This document shows positions 16,502 to 24,371 of a stretch of DNA of 64,000 nt, in pieces. The stretch comes from Actinoplanes palleronii (GTDB taxonomy: Bacteria; Actinomycetota; Actinomycetes; Mycobacteriales; Micromonosporaceae). Location: contig NZ_BOMS01000035.1 of the NCBI RefSeq assembly GCF_016862315.1, positions 1 to 64,000 on the forward strand. Reading direction: 5' to 3'. The number at the start of each line of letters is the position of its first letter. Position 1 is the stretch's first letter. Both the position numbers and the translations under genes were made by a program. Below the pieces are notes generated by a model that ran no database searches, was not told the origin of the DNA, and saw only the letters and a list, made by a program, of their open reading frames with translations.

Positions 16502-17230
16502 TCAGGCTCCCGGAGGGGCGTACGCCGTGGCCGGCAGCGGGATGTCGTCGAGGCTTCCGCCCTGGTAGACGATGTCCATGCCGATGCCGAAGGAGCCCAT
16601 GATCACCGTCAGGGCGGTGTTGATGATCAGGGACATCTTGTTCACCAGCACCACCATGTCGGCGATGACCAGGGTGAGAGCCACGTATCCGGGCCCGGCC
16701 GCCACGGCTCCGACTCCGGTCGACATCAGCGCGGTGCTCCCACCCGCGATAACGCCCGCAAGGATGGCGTTGTCCACCAGGCCCTGGAGCAGGTTGCCGA
16801 GCTGGTTCGCCAGGCCCCACGCCCCGTTCGCCGCTTTGTGGTACGACTCGCCTAGTTCGTTCAGCTTCGTACGCAGCAGGTTCACCGACGAGGACAACGA
16901 CGTGAAGTAGTTGTACGCCGCGTCGCTCGCGTTGCCGTCCCAAGCGGAGTCGAGCGCCAGCATTCCTTGTTGGACATTGACGCCCACCCGGTCCACGCAC
17001 TCGCCCATGCTGATCAGCGCGTCGCCGAACTGGTAGATGGGTCCCCAGTCGCCGCCGATCGATGCGGTGAGATACCCGATCACATCCTTGCCGGTCGTGC
17101 GCTCAATGGTCGCGTTGATCCAGTAGGTGGGCGACAGGTAGTTGAAGAGCGCCCCGGGATCGGGGAACCCGTCGGCCGCGGAGGCGTCGGGTTCCCCCGG
17201 AGCGACCAGGGCAGCGGTCGGATCAGCCAT
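16502..17230 (-). CDS. WXG100-superfamily protein with hydrophobic C-terminus
   Basis: A 242-residue protein. The central helical region contains ALDSAWDGNASDAAYNYF (about residues 96-113), matching the W-x-G hairpin of WXG100/ESX substrates. It is followed by a long amphipathic helix and then a Gly/Ala-rich hydrophobic pair of helices (about 160-225) that could insert into membrane. ATG 17230 is preferred over the longer frame. Proteins of this kind are usually exported by type VII secretion. It sits directly after a second WXG100-like gene (1-nt gap), suggesting a heterodimer. Confidence 0.75.
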   Translation of the reverse strand: MADPTAALVAPGEPDASAADGFPDPGALFNYLSPTYWINATIERTTGKDVIGYLTASIGGDWGPIYQFGDALISMGECVDRVGVNVQQGMLALDSAWDGNASDAAYNYFTSLSSSVNLLRTKLNELGESYHKAANGAWGLANQLGNLLQGLVDNAILAGVIAGGSTALMSTGVGAVAAGPGYVALTLVIADMVVLVNKMSLIINTALTVIMGSFGIGMDIVYQGGSLDDIPLPATAYAPPGA

Positions 17231-17231
17231 G

Positions 17232-17567
17232 TCAGCTTCCGGCCGACGTGATGGGCCGTTGCGCCGGCGGATAGCTCCCGTCGATCTCAGCCGCGGACTT
17301 GGCATCGGTGTTCTCGTACGTCTCAGCAACGCCGCGCATGTTCGTTGCCGACGTGTCCAGCACCGTTGCGAGCTTGGTCAGGGTGTCGGTGAGCTGCGCC
17401 ATCAGGTCCCCGTGCTTGCCGTGCAGAAAGCCCAGCGCCCCTTGGTCGTGCGGGCCGAACGTCCCCCACTTGCTGGCGTAACCGCGGGTCTCCTCGGCGG
17501 CCTCGGACTGGTCGGTCAGCTCGGCCGCGTACAGCCGCAACGAGCTGGGCTCCACTCGGAACGTCAT
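17232..17567 (-). CDS. WXG100/ESX-like small helical protein
   Basis: A 111-residue, mostly helical protein of the size and layout of type VII secretion partners (DUF/ESX-1 EspC-like). It starts MTFRVEPSSLRLYAAELTDQSEAAEE and has a mid-protein turn with Trp and Gly (KWGTFGPHDQGALGF) followed by a second long helix. ATG 17567 overlaps the TGA of the upstream membrane gene by 4 bp (ATGA), so the genes are translationally coupled. Confidence 0.75.
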   Translation of the reverse strand: MTFRVEPSSLRLYAAELTDQSEAAEETRGYASKWGTFGPHDQGALGFLHGKHGDLMAQLTDTLTKLATVLDTSATNMRGVAETYENTDAKSAAEIDGSYPPAQRPITSAGS

Positions 17568-17890
17568 GAGTCGATCCCTCCCACGAGGAGAACGGCGAGC
17601 ACCAGCAGGACGACGCCGCTCACGGTCAAGATCCCGCACCGTCTCCACAGCTTGCCGAGCCGGTCGGAGTCACTGAACCGGTGCAGGTTGATGCCATCGA
17701 TCACGGCGAGGACGAACACCACGCCAGCGGGGATGAGCAGAAGCCATGTGGACAGGGGTACGTGGTCACCTTGCGCCAGCCTGACGACGCCGGCGAAGGC
17801 CAGCAGGAAGTAGATGACGGCGAAGAAGAAGGCGAACTTGCCCACAAGCCGCTTGAGCATCAGCTTGGCTTCATCAACTCCGCTGTTCAT
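17564..17890 (-). CDS. Small membrane protein heading the WXG100-like operon
   Basis: A 108-residue protein with three predicted membrane helices (about 17-37, 44-64 and 87-106) and a short cytoplasmic loop containing DGINLHRFSDSDR. The family is not recognised. ATG 17890 is chosen because the protein-like sequence begins there (MNSGVDEAK). It is the first gene of the four-gene operon and couples to the next gene through ATGA. Confidence 0.7.
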   Translation of the reverse strand: MNSGVDEAKLMLKRLVGKFAFFFAVIYFLLAFAGVVRLAQGDHVPLSTWLLLIPAGVVFVLAVIDGINLHRFSDSDRLGKLWRRCGILTVSGVVLLVLAVLLVGGIDS

Positions 17891-18008
17891 ACCGCCCCCG
17901 TTACTCCCCGTACAAAGCCTGACTACCGTATCAACGCTCATCCATACTCGGGGGTTCAGTCAGAACGTGCCATCCATCAAACGTCGCCCGGCGAGTCCCT
18001 GAACAGCA

Positions 18009-18036
18009 GAAAGGCCCGGCTCTCGCCGGGCCTTTC
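18009..18036 (-). terminator. Terminator of the first PKD-like gene
   Basis: Perfect 12-bp stem GAAAGGCCCGGC / GCCGGGCCTTTC with a TCTC loop, 14 nt after the minus-strand stop at 18050. It may work in both directions. Confidence 0.85.
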
Positions 18037-18049
18037 GTCACGCTGAGGG

Positions 18050-19051
18050 TCAGCGGGTCAGCTTGACCTGCTTGCTCTTGCCGTACGACGCGTTGCCGAC
18101 CTTGTCGACCGCGGCGTAACCGATGATCAGGTAGCCCTTCTTCGGGGTGGCGATCTTCACCGACCACTTACCGGCCTTGACCGTGGCGTACAGCAGCTTG
18201 GACTTGTTCACGCTGCCCTTGACCCACTTCTTGCCGTTGAAGTAGTACTGCGTGGTGCCGCGCACCTGGCCGACCACGATCGCCACCCGGTATGCCCCGG
18301 CGCCCTTGTCGGCGGCGGTGCCGCGGACGGTCTTCCAGGACGCGACCCGGTTCGCCTTCGCCGGGGTCGTGACCTTCACGGTCGGGTTCGTGTAGTCGAG
18401 CTTGACGTTCACCGAGCCGAGGGCCAGCGGCGACGAGTAACCGGCGCTGTTGAACAGCTCGGCGGTCACCTGGTGCGTGCCGCTGTACGCGAACCGGTGC
18501 GACACCGACTTGGTGCCCCGGGCGACCACGCTGTACTTGCCGTCGTCCCAGCCGATCCGGACCTTGGTGGCGCCGGCCGGCACCCCGGCGAGCGACACGC
18601 TGACCGGCAGCGTCCCGGACGGCCCGCTCCAGGTGGTGCGGGTGCTGAGCTTGTACGTGCCGGTCACCTTCGCCACGGAGACCTTGCTGACGCCGGCGAA
18701 CGTGCCGACGGTGTCGCCGTCGAGGTCGTTCAGCGCGACCGAGACCTGGTAAGCCCCGGCCGACCGGTAGTTGTGCCCGGCGGTCAGCTCGTTCGCGGAC
18801 AGGTAGCTGGTCGTCCCGTCGCCCCAGCTCACGATCTTGCTGAGCAGGCGGTCGTCCTCGTTGTCGGTCAGCGAGGTCTGCGTCACCGTCACGGACTGTC
18901 CGGTGTAGACGCTGGTGAAGTTCAGGCGGTACGAGCCCTGGGCGGGCGCGCCAGCGGCGTTCGCGGGCTGCGCGATCAGGCCGGCGGAGAGGGCGGCGCC
19001 GAGACCGGCAGCCAGCACAGTGGACAGCCGTCGAGGCTGAGTGAGACGCAT
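18050..19051 (-). CDS. Secreted PKD-like repeat protein (paralogue 1)
   Basis: A 333-residue exported protein. A Sec signal peptide with AxA cleavage (SAGLIAQPANAAG, residues about 18-30) is followed by two or three beta-sandwich modules with PKD-like signatures (VSWGDGTTS; VRIGWDDGKYS) and a C-terminal module containing TTQYYFNGKKWVKGSV. ATG 19051 starts the signal peptide; the longer open frame upstream is non-coding. It is 45-50 per cent or so alike by eye to the gene upstream, so the two arose by tandem duplication. The role is probably extracellular adhesion or surface structure. Confidence 0.85.
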   Translation of the reverse strand: MRLTQPRRLSTVLAAGLGAALSAGLIAQPANAAGAPAQGSYRLNFTSVYTGQSVTVTQTSLTDNEDDRLLSKIVSWGDGTTSYLSANELTAGHNYRSAGAYQVSVALNDLDGDTVGTFAGVSKVSVAKVTGTYKLSTRTTWSGPSGTLPVSVSLAGVPAGATKVRIGWDDGKYSVVARGTKSVSHRFAYSGTHQVTAELFNSAGYSSPLALGSVNVKLDYTNPTVKVTTPAKANRVASWKTVRGTAADKGAGAYRVAIVVGQVRGTTQYYFNGKKWVKGSVNKSKLLYATVKAGKWSVKIATPKKGYLIIGYAAVDKVGNASYGKSKQVKLTR

Positions 19052-19158
19052 GGATCCCCCGGGAGGCGGGCCGAGCGAGTGGTCAGCCCGGCGCGGAAAT
19101 CGATCAAACCGAGGATCAACATACGCACCGGGCGCAAGCCCGCCTACCGGGTTTTCAG

Positions 19159-20163
19159 TCAGCTTTTGAGCGTCACCTTCTTGCCGTCCGGCAGATAGGT
19201 GTTGCCCACCTTGTCGCGGGCCCCGGTCCAGATGACCAGGGTGCCCTTCGTCGGGGCGGCGGCCGGCTTGAACGACCACGTGCCGCTGGAGCCGGCGCGG
19301 ACCACGATCGGCTCGGCCTTCTGGACCGAGCCCTTCACCCACTTCTTGCCGTTGAAGTAGTACTGCGTCTTGCCGCGCACCTGACCCAGCCCGATCAGCG
19401 CGATGTCCAGGCCGGACGCCTTGTCACCGGCGGTGCCGTGGAGGGTCCGCCAGGACGACGCCTTCGAGGACTTGGCCGGCGTCGTGATCGTCACGAACGG
19501 GCGTACCGTGTCCGACTTCACCGCGATGGTGCCGACCGCCAGCGGTGACGAGTCGCCGTTCGTGTCGGCCAGCGTCACGGTCACGGTGCGGGTGCCGGAC
19601 CCGGAGTAGGTGTGCACGGCCCGGAGGCCGGTCCGGGCGACCTCGCTGGTGCTGCCGTCGCCCCAGCCGATCTTCACGGTGGCCACCGTGGCCGGGACGC
19701 CGCTCAGCGTGAGGCCGCTGAGCTGCGTGCCGGCCGGCCCGCTCCAGACCGAGGGGGCCAGGATCTTGTACGTCCCGCCGACCTTCGCCACGGTCACCGT
19801 GTCCACGCCGGAGAACGTCCCGGTGCTGTCACCGTCCGTGTCCGTGATCGCGACCTGGACCCGATACGCGCCGGCGGCCGCGTACTGGTGCTTGAGGCTG
19901 GTGCCGTCGCCCATCGTGACGGACGTGCCGTCACCCCAGTCGACCTGCCGGTTCTGCACCGAGTCGTCCTCGTTGCCGGAGAGTGAGAGCTGGTTCAGGG
20001 TGACCGACTGCCCGGCGAACACGCTCGTGGCGCCGAGTTGGTAGACGCCCTGGGCCGCAGCTCCGGCGGCCTGCGCCGGGTGCACCGCCAGCCCTGCGGA
20101 GAGCAGCGCGCCCAGCCCGGAGGCGAACAGTGCGGAGTAGCGGCGAGGTCGGGTGGCGAGCAT
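19159..20163 (-). CDS. Secreted PKD-like repeat protein (paralogue 2)
   Basis: A 334-residue paralogue of the preceding gene with the same plan: signal peptide ending HPAQAAG, a first module with VDWGDGTSV, a second with VKIGWGDGSTS, and the shared C-terminal KTQYYFNGKKWVKGSV block. DTDGD-type Asp-rich loops (ITDTDGDSTG, LADTNGDSS) could bind calcium. GGGAG precedes ATG 20163 by 5 nt. It lies 44 nt downstream of soxR on the same strand, so read-through from soxR is possible. Confidence 0.85.
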   Translation of the reverse strand: MLATRPRRYSALFASGLGALLSAGLAVHPAQAAGAAAQGVYQLGATSVFAGQSVTLNQLSLSGNEDDSVQNRQVDWGDGTSVTMGDGTSLKHQYAAAGAYRVQVAITDTDGDSTGTFSGVDTVTVAKVGGTYKILAPSVWSGPAGTQLSGLTLSGVPATVATVKIGWGDGSTSEVARTGLRAVHTYSGSGTRTVTVTLADTNGDSSPLAVGTIAVKSDTVRPFVTITTPAKSSKASSWRTLHGTAGDKASGLDIALIGLGQVRGKTQYYFNGKKWVKGSVQKAEPIVVRAGSSGTWSFKPAAAPTKGTLVIWTGARDKVGNTYLPDGKKVTLKS

Positions 20164-20206
20164 GGATCTCCCTGACGGGTGGTCGACGAAGTCACCCGAA
20201 GATCGG

Positions 20207-20650
20207 TCAGTCCTCCGGCGGGTTGAGGATCATCTGAGGACCGGTGCCGCGCGTCGCCAGCTGGTCCCGGGGGTTTATCAGGTTGCACCGCTGCAGTGAC
20301 AGGCAGCCGCACCCGATGCAGCCGGTGAGCTGGTCCCGCAGCCGCTCCATCATCGCGATCCGCTCGTCCAGCCGGTGCCGCCAGCGGCTGGAGAGCCGGG
20401 ACCAGTCGGCCTTGGTCGGCGTCCGGTTCTCCGGCAGCTCGGCGAGCGCCTCCCGGATCTCTTCGAGGGACACCCCGACCTGCTGGGCGATCTTGATGAA
20501 CGCGATCCGGCGCAGATCGGCCCGCTCGTAACGCCGCTGATTGCCGCCGGTCCGGGCCGCGTGCAGCAGGCCCTCCCGCTCGTAGTAGCGCAACGCGGAC
20601 GCCGCCACCCCGCTGCGAGCGGCCATGTCCCCGATGGTCAGGGTCTCCAT
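20207..20650 (-). CDS. soxR: Redox-sensing MerR-family regulator SoxR
   Basis: A 147-residue SoxR. The N-terminal MerR HTH (TIGDMAARSGVAASALRYYEREGLL) is followed by a dimerisation helix and the [2Fe-2S] cluster motif C-X2-C-X-C-X5-C (Cys 111, 114, 116, 122). Actinobacterial SoxR responds mainly to redox-active metabolites rather than superoxide itself. ATG 20650 is the family start; the frame is open to 20680 through the operator. A SoxR-box palindrome lies between it and the divergent transketolase genes, so it probably controls them and itself. Confidence 0.95.
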   Translation of the reverse strand: METLTIGDMAARSGVAASALRYYEREGLLHAARTGGNQRRYERADLRRIAFIKIAQQVGVSLEEIREALAELPENRTPTKADWSRLSSRWRHRLDERIAMMERLRDQLTGCIGCGCLSLQRCNLINPRDQLATRGTGPQMILNPPED

Positions 20651-20664
20651 CCGGTCCCCTTGAG

Positions 20665-20680
20665 TTGAAGTGCACTTCAA
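20665..20680. promoter_or_regulatory. SoxR box
   Basis: The perfect 16-bp palindrome TTGAAGTGCACTTCAA lies 14 bp before soxR and 17 bp before the divergent transketolase gene. Its form matches actinobacterial SoxR operators (dyad with TTGAAGT-like arms). The spacing implies it overlaps both core promoters, as MerR-family activation requires. Confidence 0.85.
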
Positions 20681-20697
20681 GTTGCAGCCTATCCAAC

Positions 20698-21348
20698 ATG
20701 ACCGTCACGACACTGCGCCGTCTCACCGGCGACCAGAAGCACGCGCCGAGCGCCCACTCCACCCTGGACGTGATCCGGGTGCTCTACGAGCGGGTGCTCC
20801 GGATCACCCCGGAGACCGCCGACGATCCGGACCGGGACCGGTTCCTGCTCTCCAAGGGGCACGGGCCGGCCGCGTACTACGCGGTGCTCGCCGACCGCGG
20901 CTTCATCCCGGACGGCTGGCTGGACCGGATGGGCGAGTGGCACAGCCGGCTCGGCACCCACCCGGACCGGGTGCTGATCCCCGGCGTCGAGGCCGGCACC
21001 GGGTCGCTGGGGCACGGGCTGGGGCTCGCCGTCGGGGTGGCGCTCGGCCTGCGGGCACAGGGATACGCCCAGACGCGCACGTTCGTGCTGCTCGGCGACG
21101 CGGAGCTGGACGAGGGGTCGAACCACGAGGCGATCGCGTACGCCGCGGCGATCCAGCTGCCGCTGACCGCCATCGTGATCGACAACCAGTCCGCGACGCA
21201 CGGGTGGCCCGGCGGGATCCCGGCGCGGTTCCCGGGCTGGTCGGTGTCGATGGTGGACGGGCACGACCACGACGAGATCGAGCACGGCCTGCAGGTCCGC
21301 TCCGGCCGGCCGCACCTGGTCGTCGCCGCGGTCGAGACGAAGGGCTGA
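20698..21348 (+). CDS. Transketolase, N-terminal (ThDP-binding) subunit
   Basis: A 216-residue half-transketolase. The ThDP pyrophosphate-binding block is visible: LLSKGHGPAAYYAVL, then GSLGHGLGLAVGVALGLR, and the GDxELDEGSNHEA metal-binding motif (LLGDAELDEGSNHEA). Residues expected at the end of a full-length enzyme are encoded by the next gene, 6 nt downstream. Split transketolases shuttle two-carbon units in the pentose phosphate pathway or in secondary-sugar synthesis. ATG 20698 lies 17 nt after the SoxR box, so the mRNA leader is very short or absent. Confidence 0.93.
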   Translation: MTVTTLRRLTGDQKHAPSAHSTLDVIRVLYERVLRITPETADDPDRDRFLLSKGHGPAAYYAVLADRGFIPDGWLDRMGEWHSRLGTHPDRVLIPGVEAGTGSLGHGLGLAVGVALGLRAQGYAQTRTFVLLGDAELDEGSNHEAIAYAAAIQLPLTAIVIDNQSATHGWPGGIPARFPGWSVSMVDGHDHDEIEHGLQVRSGRPHLVVAAVETKG

Positions 21349-21354
21349 CCGGAC

Positions 21355-22233
21355 ATGCGTGAGACGTTCATCGCCACCACCACGGCGCTGCTCGACGAGG
21401 ATCCGCGGACCGCGCTGGTGCTCGCCGACATCTCCGCCGACGCGTTCGGCCCGGCGCTGCGCCGGCACCCCGATCGGGCCCTCAACGTGGGCATCCGGGA
21501 GCAGCTGATGGTCGGCGTGGCCGGTGGGCTGGCGCTCACCGGGATGCGGCCCTACCTGCACTCGTACGCGCCGTTCCTGATCGACCGGGCGTACGAGCAG
21601 ATCAAGCTGGATCTCGGGCACCAGGACACCGGCGCGGTGCTGGTCAGCATCGGCGGCTCGTACGACGCGGCCGGCGCGGGTTACACGCACCAGTCGCCGG
21701 GTGACGTCGCCCTGCTCGACACGCTGGACGGCTGGACCGTGCAGGTGCCCGGACATCGCGACGAGGTGCCGGCCATGCTGCGCGCGGCGGCCCGGCACGA
21801 TGACCGGGTCTACCTGCGTCTGGTCGAGCAGGAGAACAGCCGGGCGTACCCCGACGCCGGGAAGCTGCGGGTGCTCAAGCGGGGCGGGCCGCTGGTGCTG
21901 GCGGTCGGGCCGATGCTCGACCCGGTGCTGGCCGCGACCCGGGACATGGACGTGACGGTGGCGTACACCAACACGCCGCGCCCGCTGGACACCGAAGGAC
22001 TGCGGCTGCTCACCGAGGCGGAGGTCGTGGTGGTCGAGCCGTACCTGGCCGGCACGTCGGCGCGGCTGGTCAGCGAGGCGCTGAACGGGCTGCCACACCG
22101 GTCGCTGCACCTCGGCGTCGGACGGGCCGAGGTCCGCAACTACGGAACGTGGCGGGACCACGCCCGCGTGCACGGCCTCGACGAGGCCGGACTGCGCCGA
22201 TCGCTGCAGGACTTCCTAGGCACTGGGGCGTAG
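21355..22233 (+). CDS. Transketolase, C-terminal (pyrimidine-binding) subunit
   Basis: A 292-residue partner of the preceding gene. It contains the pyrimidine-domain motif NVGIREQLMVGVAGGLALTG with the conserved Glu that activates ThDP, and HSYAPFLIDRAYEQIKLDL. A shorter C-terminal domain follows. It is co-transcribed with the N-terminal half. The 3' end overlaps the convergent hypothetical gene by 18 bp. As the pair lies under a SoxR box, it may feed NADPH-generating pentose metabolism during redox stress, or make a specialised sugar. Confidence 0.92.
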   Translation: MRETFIATTTALLDEDPRTALVLADISADAFGPALRRHPDRALNVGIREQLMVGVAGGLALTGMRPYLHSYAPFLIDRAYEQIKLDLGHQDTGAVLVSIGGSYDAAGAGYTHQSPGDVALLDTLDGWTVQVPGHRDEVPAMLRAAARHDDRVYLRLVEQENSRAYPDAGKLRVLKRGGPLVLAVGPMLDPVLAATRDMDVTVAYTNTPRPLDTEGLRLLTEAEVVVVEPYLAGTSARLVSEALNGLPHRSLHLGVGRAEVRNYGTWRDHARVHGLDEAGLRRSLQDFLGTGA

Positions 22234-22638
22234 GAACACGTCGCGCAGGACACCCTCGAAGCGCCACACCGCGGCGGTGTCCGGGAACTTCATCCGGAAC
22301 CGTTCGCGGACGCCGTCCACCGCGGTGGCGGCGAACTCCAGCGCCGGGCGGCTCAGATCGGGGCGCCAGGTGACGTTGCTGAGGTGGCGCAGGTTCGCGT
22401 TCAGGTGCAGCCGGAGCCGGTGCAGCACCGGGGTCTGCTGGATCACCACGAGGCGGCGACGGGTGAGCAGCAACAGGTGGTCGCCGGCGAGGGGCGCCTC
22501 CGGCCGCTGACAGTGGGTCACCAGAACGGCGTCGTCGTCGGCATCGACGCAACGCTCCACGATCGGTTGGTGGCGGCTGGGGATGGCGACGCCGGCATCG
22601 GTGGCGGCGAGGTGGAACGTACGCGAGATCACGTCCAT
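22216..22638 (-). CDS. Hypothetical 140-residue protein
   Basis: No signal peptide or membrane span is seen. The sequence alternates beta-like stretches (DHLLLLTRRRLVVIQQ; LHRLRLHLNANLRHLSNVTWRPD), as in PH-like or bacterial YokE-type folds, and ends in a helix. I do not recognise the family with certainty. The stop codon overlaps the transketolase C-terminal gene by 18 bp. The start region faces the PH-like membrane gene at 22726 across 87 bp. Confidence 0.7.
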   Translation of the reverse strand: MDVISRTFHLAATDAGVAIPSRHQPIVERCVDADDDAVLVTHCQRPEAPLAGDHLLLLTRRRLVVIQQTPVLHRLRLHLNANLRHLSNVTWRPDLSRPALEFAATAVDGVRERFRMKFPDTAAVWRFEGVLRDVFLRPSA

Positions 22639-22725
22639 GACCTCTTAACGGGAGATGAACAGCGCAGGCAGCGGCCTGAGCTGCTGAATAAGGAATTACA
22701 TCGGCAGGGCTGCCATAGTGTCCCC

Positions 22726-23127
22726 ATGCAGTGGCGAGTCAAGCCGGTCCTGCCGGTCACCAAGCTGATGGGCGCGGTCGCCGTGGTGGTGCTGGCCGTC
22801 GCGTTCGCCCCCGGTGACCCGATCCGCTGGGCACTCGCCGCGCTGATCAGTTCCGGACTGGCCCTCTGGGCGCTGCGCGACGTCCTGGTCCCGGTCCGCC
22901 TCGCCGCCGACCCCGACGGGATCACCGTGGTCACCGGATTCGCCCGCCGCCGGCGCCTGCCCTGGTCGGCCGTGGAGCGCGTCCGGGTCGATCGCACGGT
23001 CCGCCGCGGCCTGCGCAGCGAGCTGCTGGAGATCGACGCCGGCGACGCGATCTACCTGTTCGGCGCCCACGAGCTCGGCGCCCTCCCCGACGACGTCGCC
23101 ACGGAGCTGTCCGCACTTCAGACATAA
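22726..23127 (+). CDS. PH-like domain membrane protein
   Basis: A 133-residue protein with two N-terminal membrane helices (about 12-28 and 33-50) and a C-terminal bacterial PH-like domain (LAADPDGITVVTGFARRRRLPWSAVERVRVD). It resembles the small PH proteins found near ppiA in actinobacteria (the Mycobacterium Rv0010c type). A -10-like CATAGT ends 6 nt before ATG 22726, consistent with a leaderless mRNA. Function unknown. Confidence 0.8.
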   Translation: MQWRVKPVLPVTKLMGAVAVVVLAVAFAPGDPIRWALAALISSGLALWALRDVLVPVRLAADPDGITVVTGFARRRRLPWSAVERVRVDRTVRRGLRSELLEIDAGDAIYLFGAHELGALPDDVATELSALQT

Positions 23128-23137
23128 AACCCTATTT

Positions 23138-23396
23138 GGTACGAATAGGGAGCGCTCGTCCGCAGGCTACAAGCCACGTCCCGCCCGTGAGGCCGGCGCG
23201 AGGTCGTGGCTACTCCCGACCGTGGCGCGGCTCGGAGTCCCGGCTGGGCCTCAGGGGTGTCTCCGCGCTGCGGAGACACCCCTGAGAGCCAGCCAAAGTC
23301 GGGAGGCGCGCCACGGCCGGGAGTGGAAGCGGTCTCGCGCGGGACCATCACGGGACGCGGCTCGTAGCCTGCGGACTGGGAGTCATAGTTCGTACC
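23138..23396. repeat. 259-bp palindromic intergenic element (copy 1)
   Basis: The element is an imperfect inverted repeat along its whole length. Terminal GGTACGAA (23138-23145) pairs with TTCGTACC (23389-23396), arms of about 110 nt are largely complementary, and the centre is a perfect 17-bp stem (23250-23266 / 23270-23286) with a 3-nt loop. It fills the gap between two convergent genes. A second copy with near-identical left end and centre is at 63313-63500. Confidence 0.9.
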
Positions 23397-23437
23397 GGAA
23401 AAGGGGCCTGAAGCCACAGCGATCTTGCGGCGGACCG

Positions 23438-24349
23438 CTACGTCAGGATCTGGTGGGTGCGGAGGATTGCCGTGGCCAGGAGGATGGCGAGGATCAGGGC
23501 GCAGCCGATGACCTGCTTGGCGGTGCGGTTCGGGAGTTTCGCGTAGGCCAGGACGAACGCCGCGGCCGCGCCGCCCGCGAGGCCGCCCAGGTGACCCTCG
23601 ATCGAGATGCCGGGGACGCCGAACGTGAAGAGCAGGTTCGTCACCAGCAGCGGCACCAGCGAGCTGGTGTCCAGCATCAGCCGCCGGTTCACGATGATGA
23701 TCGCGATGACCAGGCCGAACGTGGCGGTCGAGGCGCCCGCGGCGGCCTGCGCGGCGGGCTGGAAGGTGTAGGCCGCGACGTTGCCGGCGAGGCCGCCGAG
23801 CAGGTAGAGCGCGGCGAAGCGGGCCGGGCCGAAGCGCAACTCCAGGTACGACCCGATCTGGTGCAGCAGCGACATGTTCAGCGCCAGGTGCACCACGCCG
23901 TAGTGCAGGAACATCGCGGTGACCAGGCGGTACCACTGGCCCTCGGCGATGCCGGCGACGCTGCCGTCGGTGTAGAACGCCCGGCCGATCACCTCGCCGG
24001 CGTTGGTGAGCGGAGTGGGCGCGCCCATCAGGTTGAAGAATCCGCCGGCGCCGGCGATCGCACGCGGCCCGCCCACGATCACCGAGGCGATCATGACGAG
24101 GACGTTGATCCCGATGATGGTCTTCACGGCGTACCCGGCGCGGCCAGCGGCAAGGCTCCCGCCGAAGGCGTTGAGCGCTCGCCGCTGGTTACGCCGTCCC
24201 TCTTTGACGCAGTCCGGGCAGTGGAAGCCGATCGGAGCGTCGTTCATGCAGTTGGTACAGATCGGCTTCTCGCACCGGCTGCAGCGCAGCAGGGTCTCCT
24301 GGTTCGGATGCCGATAACACACCGTCGCCGTGGAGGGAGCCTCACTCAT
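23438..24349 (-). CDS. Rhomboid-family serine intramembrane protease with zinc-binding N-terminus
   Basis: A 303-residue protein. The N-terminal 50 residues carry a B-box-like zinc site (CYRH, CSRCEKPICTNCM, FHCPDC). A six-helix rhomboid core follows. The catalytic Ser is in GASTATFG and the catalytic His in IEGHLGGLAGG; the HLALN motif of helix 2 (VVHLALNMSLL) is also present. Rhomboids cleave membrane proteins within their transmembrane segments. The palindromic element lies directly downstream; the cyclophilin gene is 22 nt upstream on the same strand. Confidence 0.95.
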   Translation of the reverse strand: MSEAPSTATVCYRHPNQETLLRCSRCEKPICTNCMNDAPIGFHCPDCVKEGRRNQRRALNAFGGSLAAGRAGYAVKTIIGINVLVMIASVIVGGPRAIAGAGGFFNLMGAPTPLTNAGEVIGRAFYTDGSVAGIAEGQWYRLVTAMFLHYGVVHLALNMSLLHQIGSYLELRFGPARFAALYLLGGLAGNVAAYTFQPAAQAAAGASTATFGLVIAIIIVNRRLMLDTSSLVPLLVTNLLFTFGVPGISIEGHLGGLAGGAAAAFVLAYAKLPNRTAKQVIGCALILAILLATAILRTHQILT

Positions 24350-24371
24350 GGCACAAAGGTACCGTGAGCGC

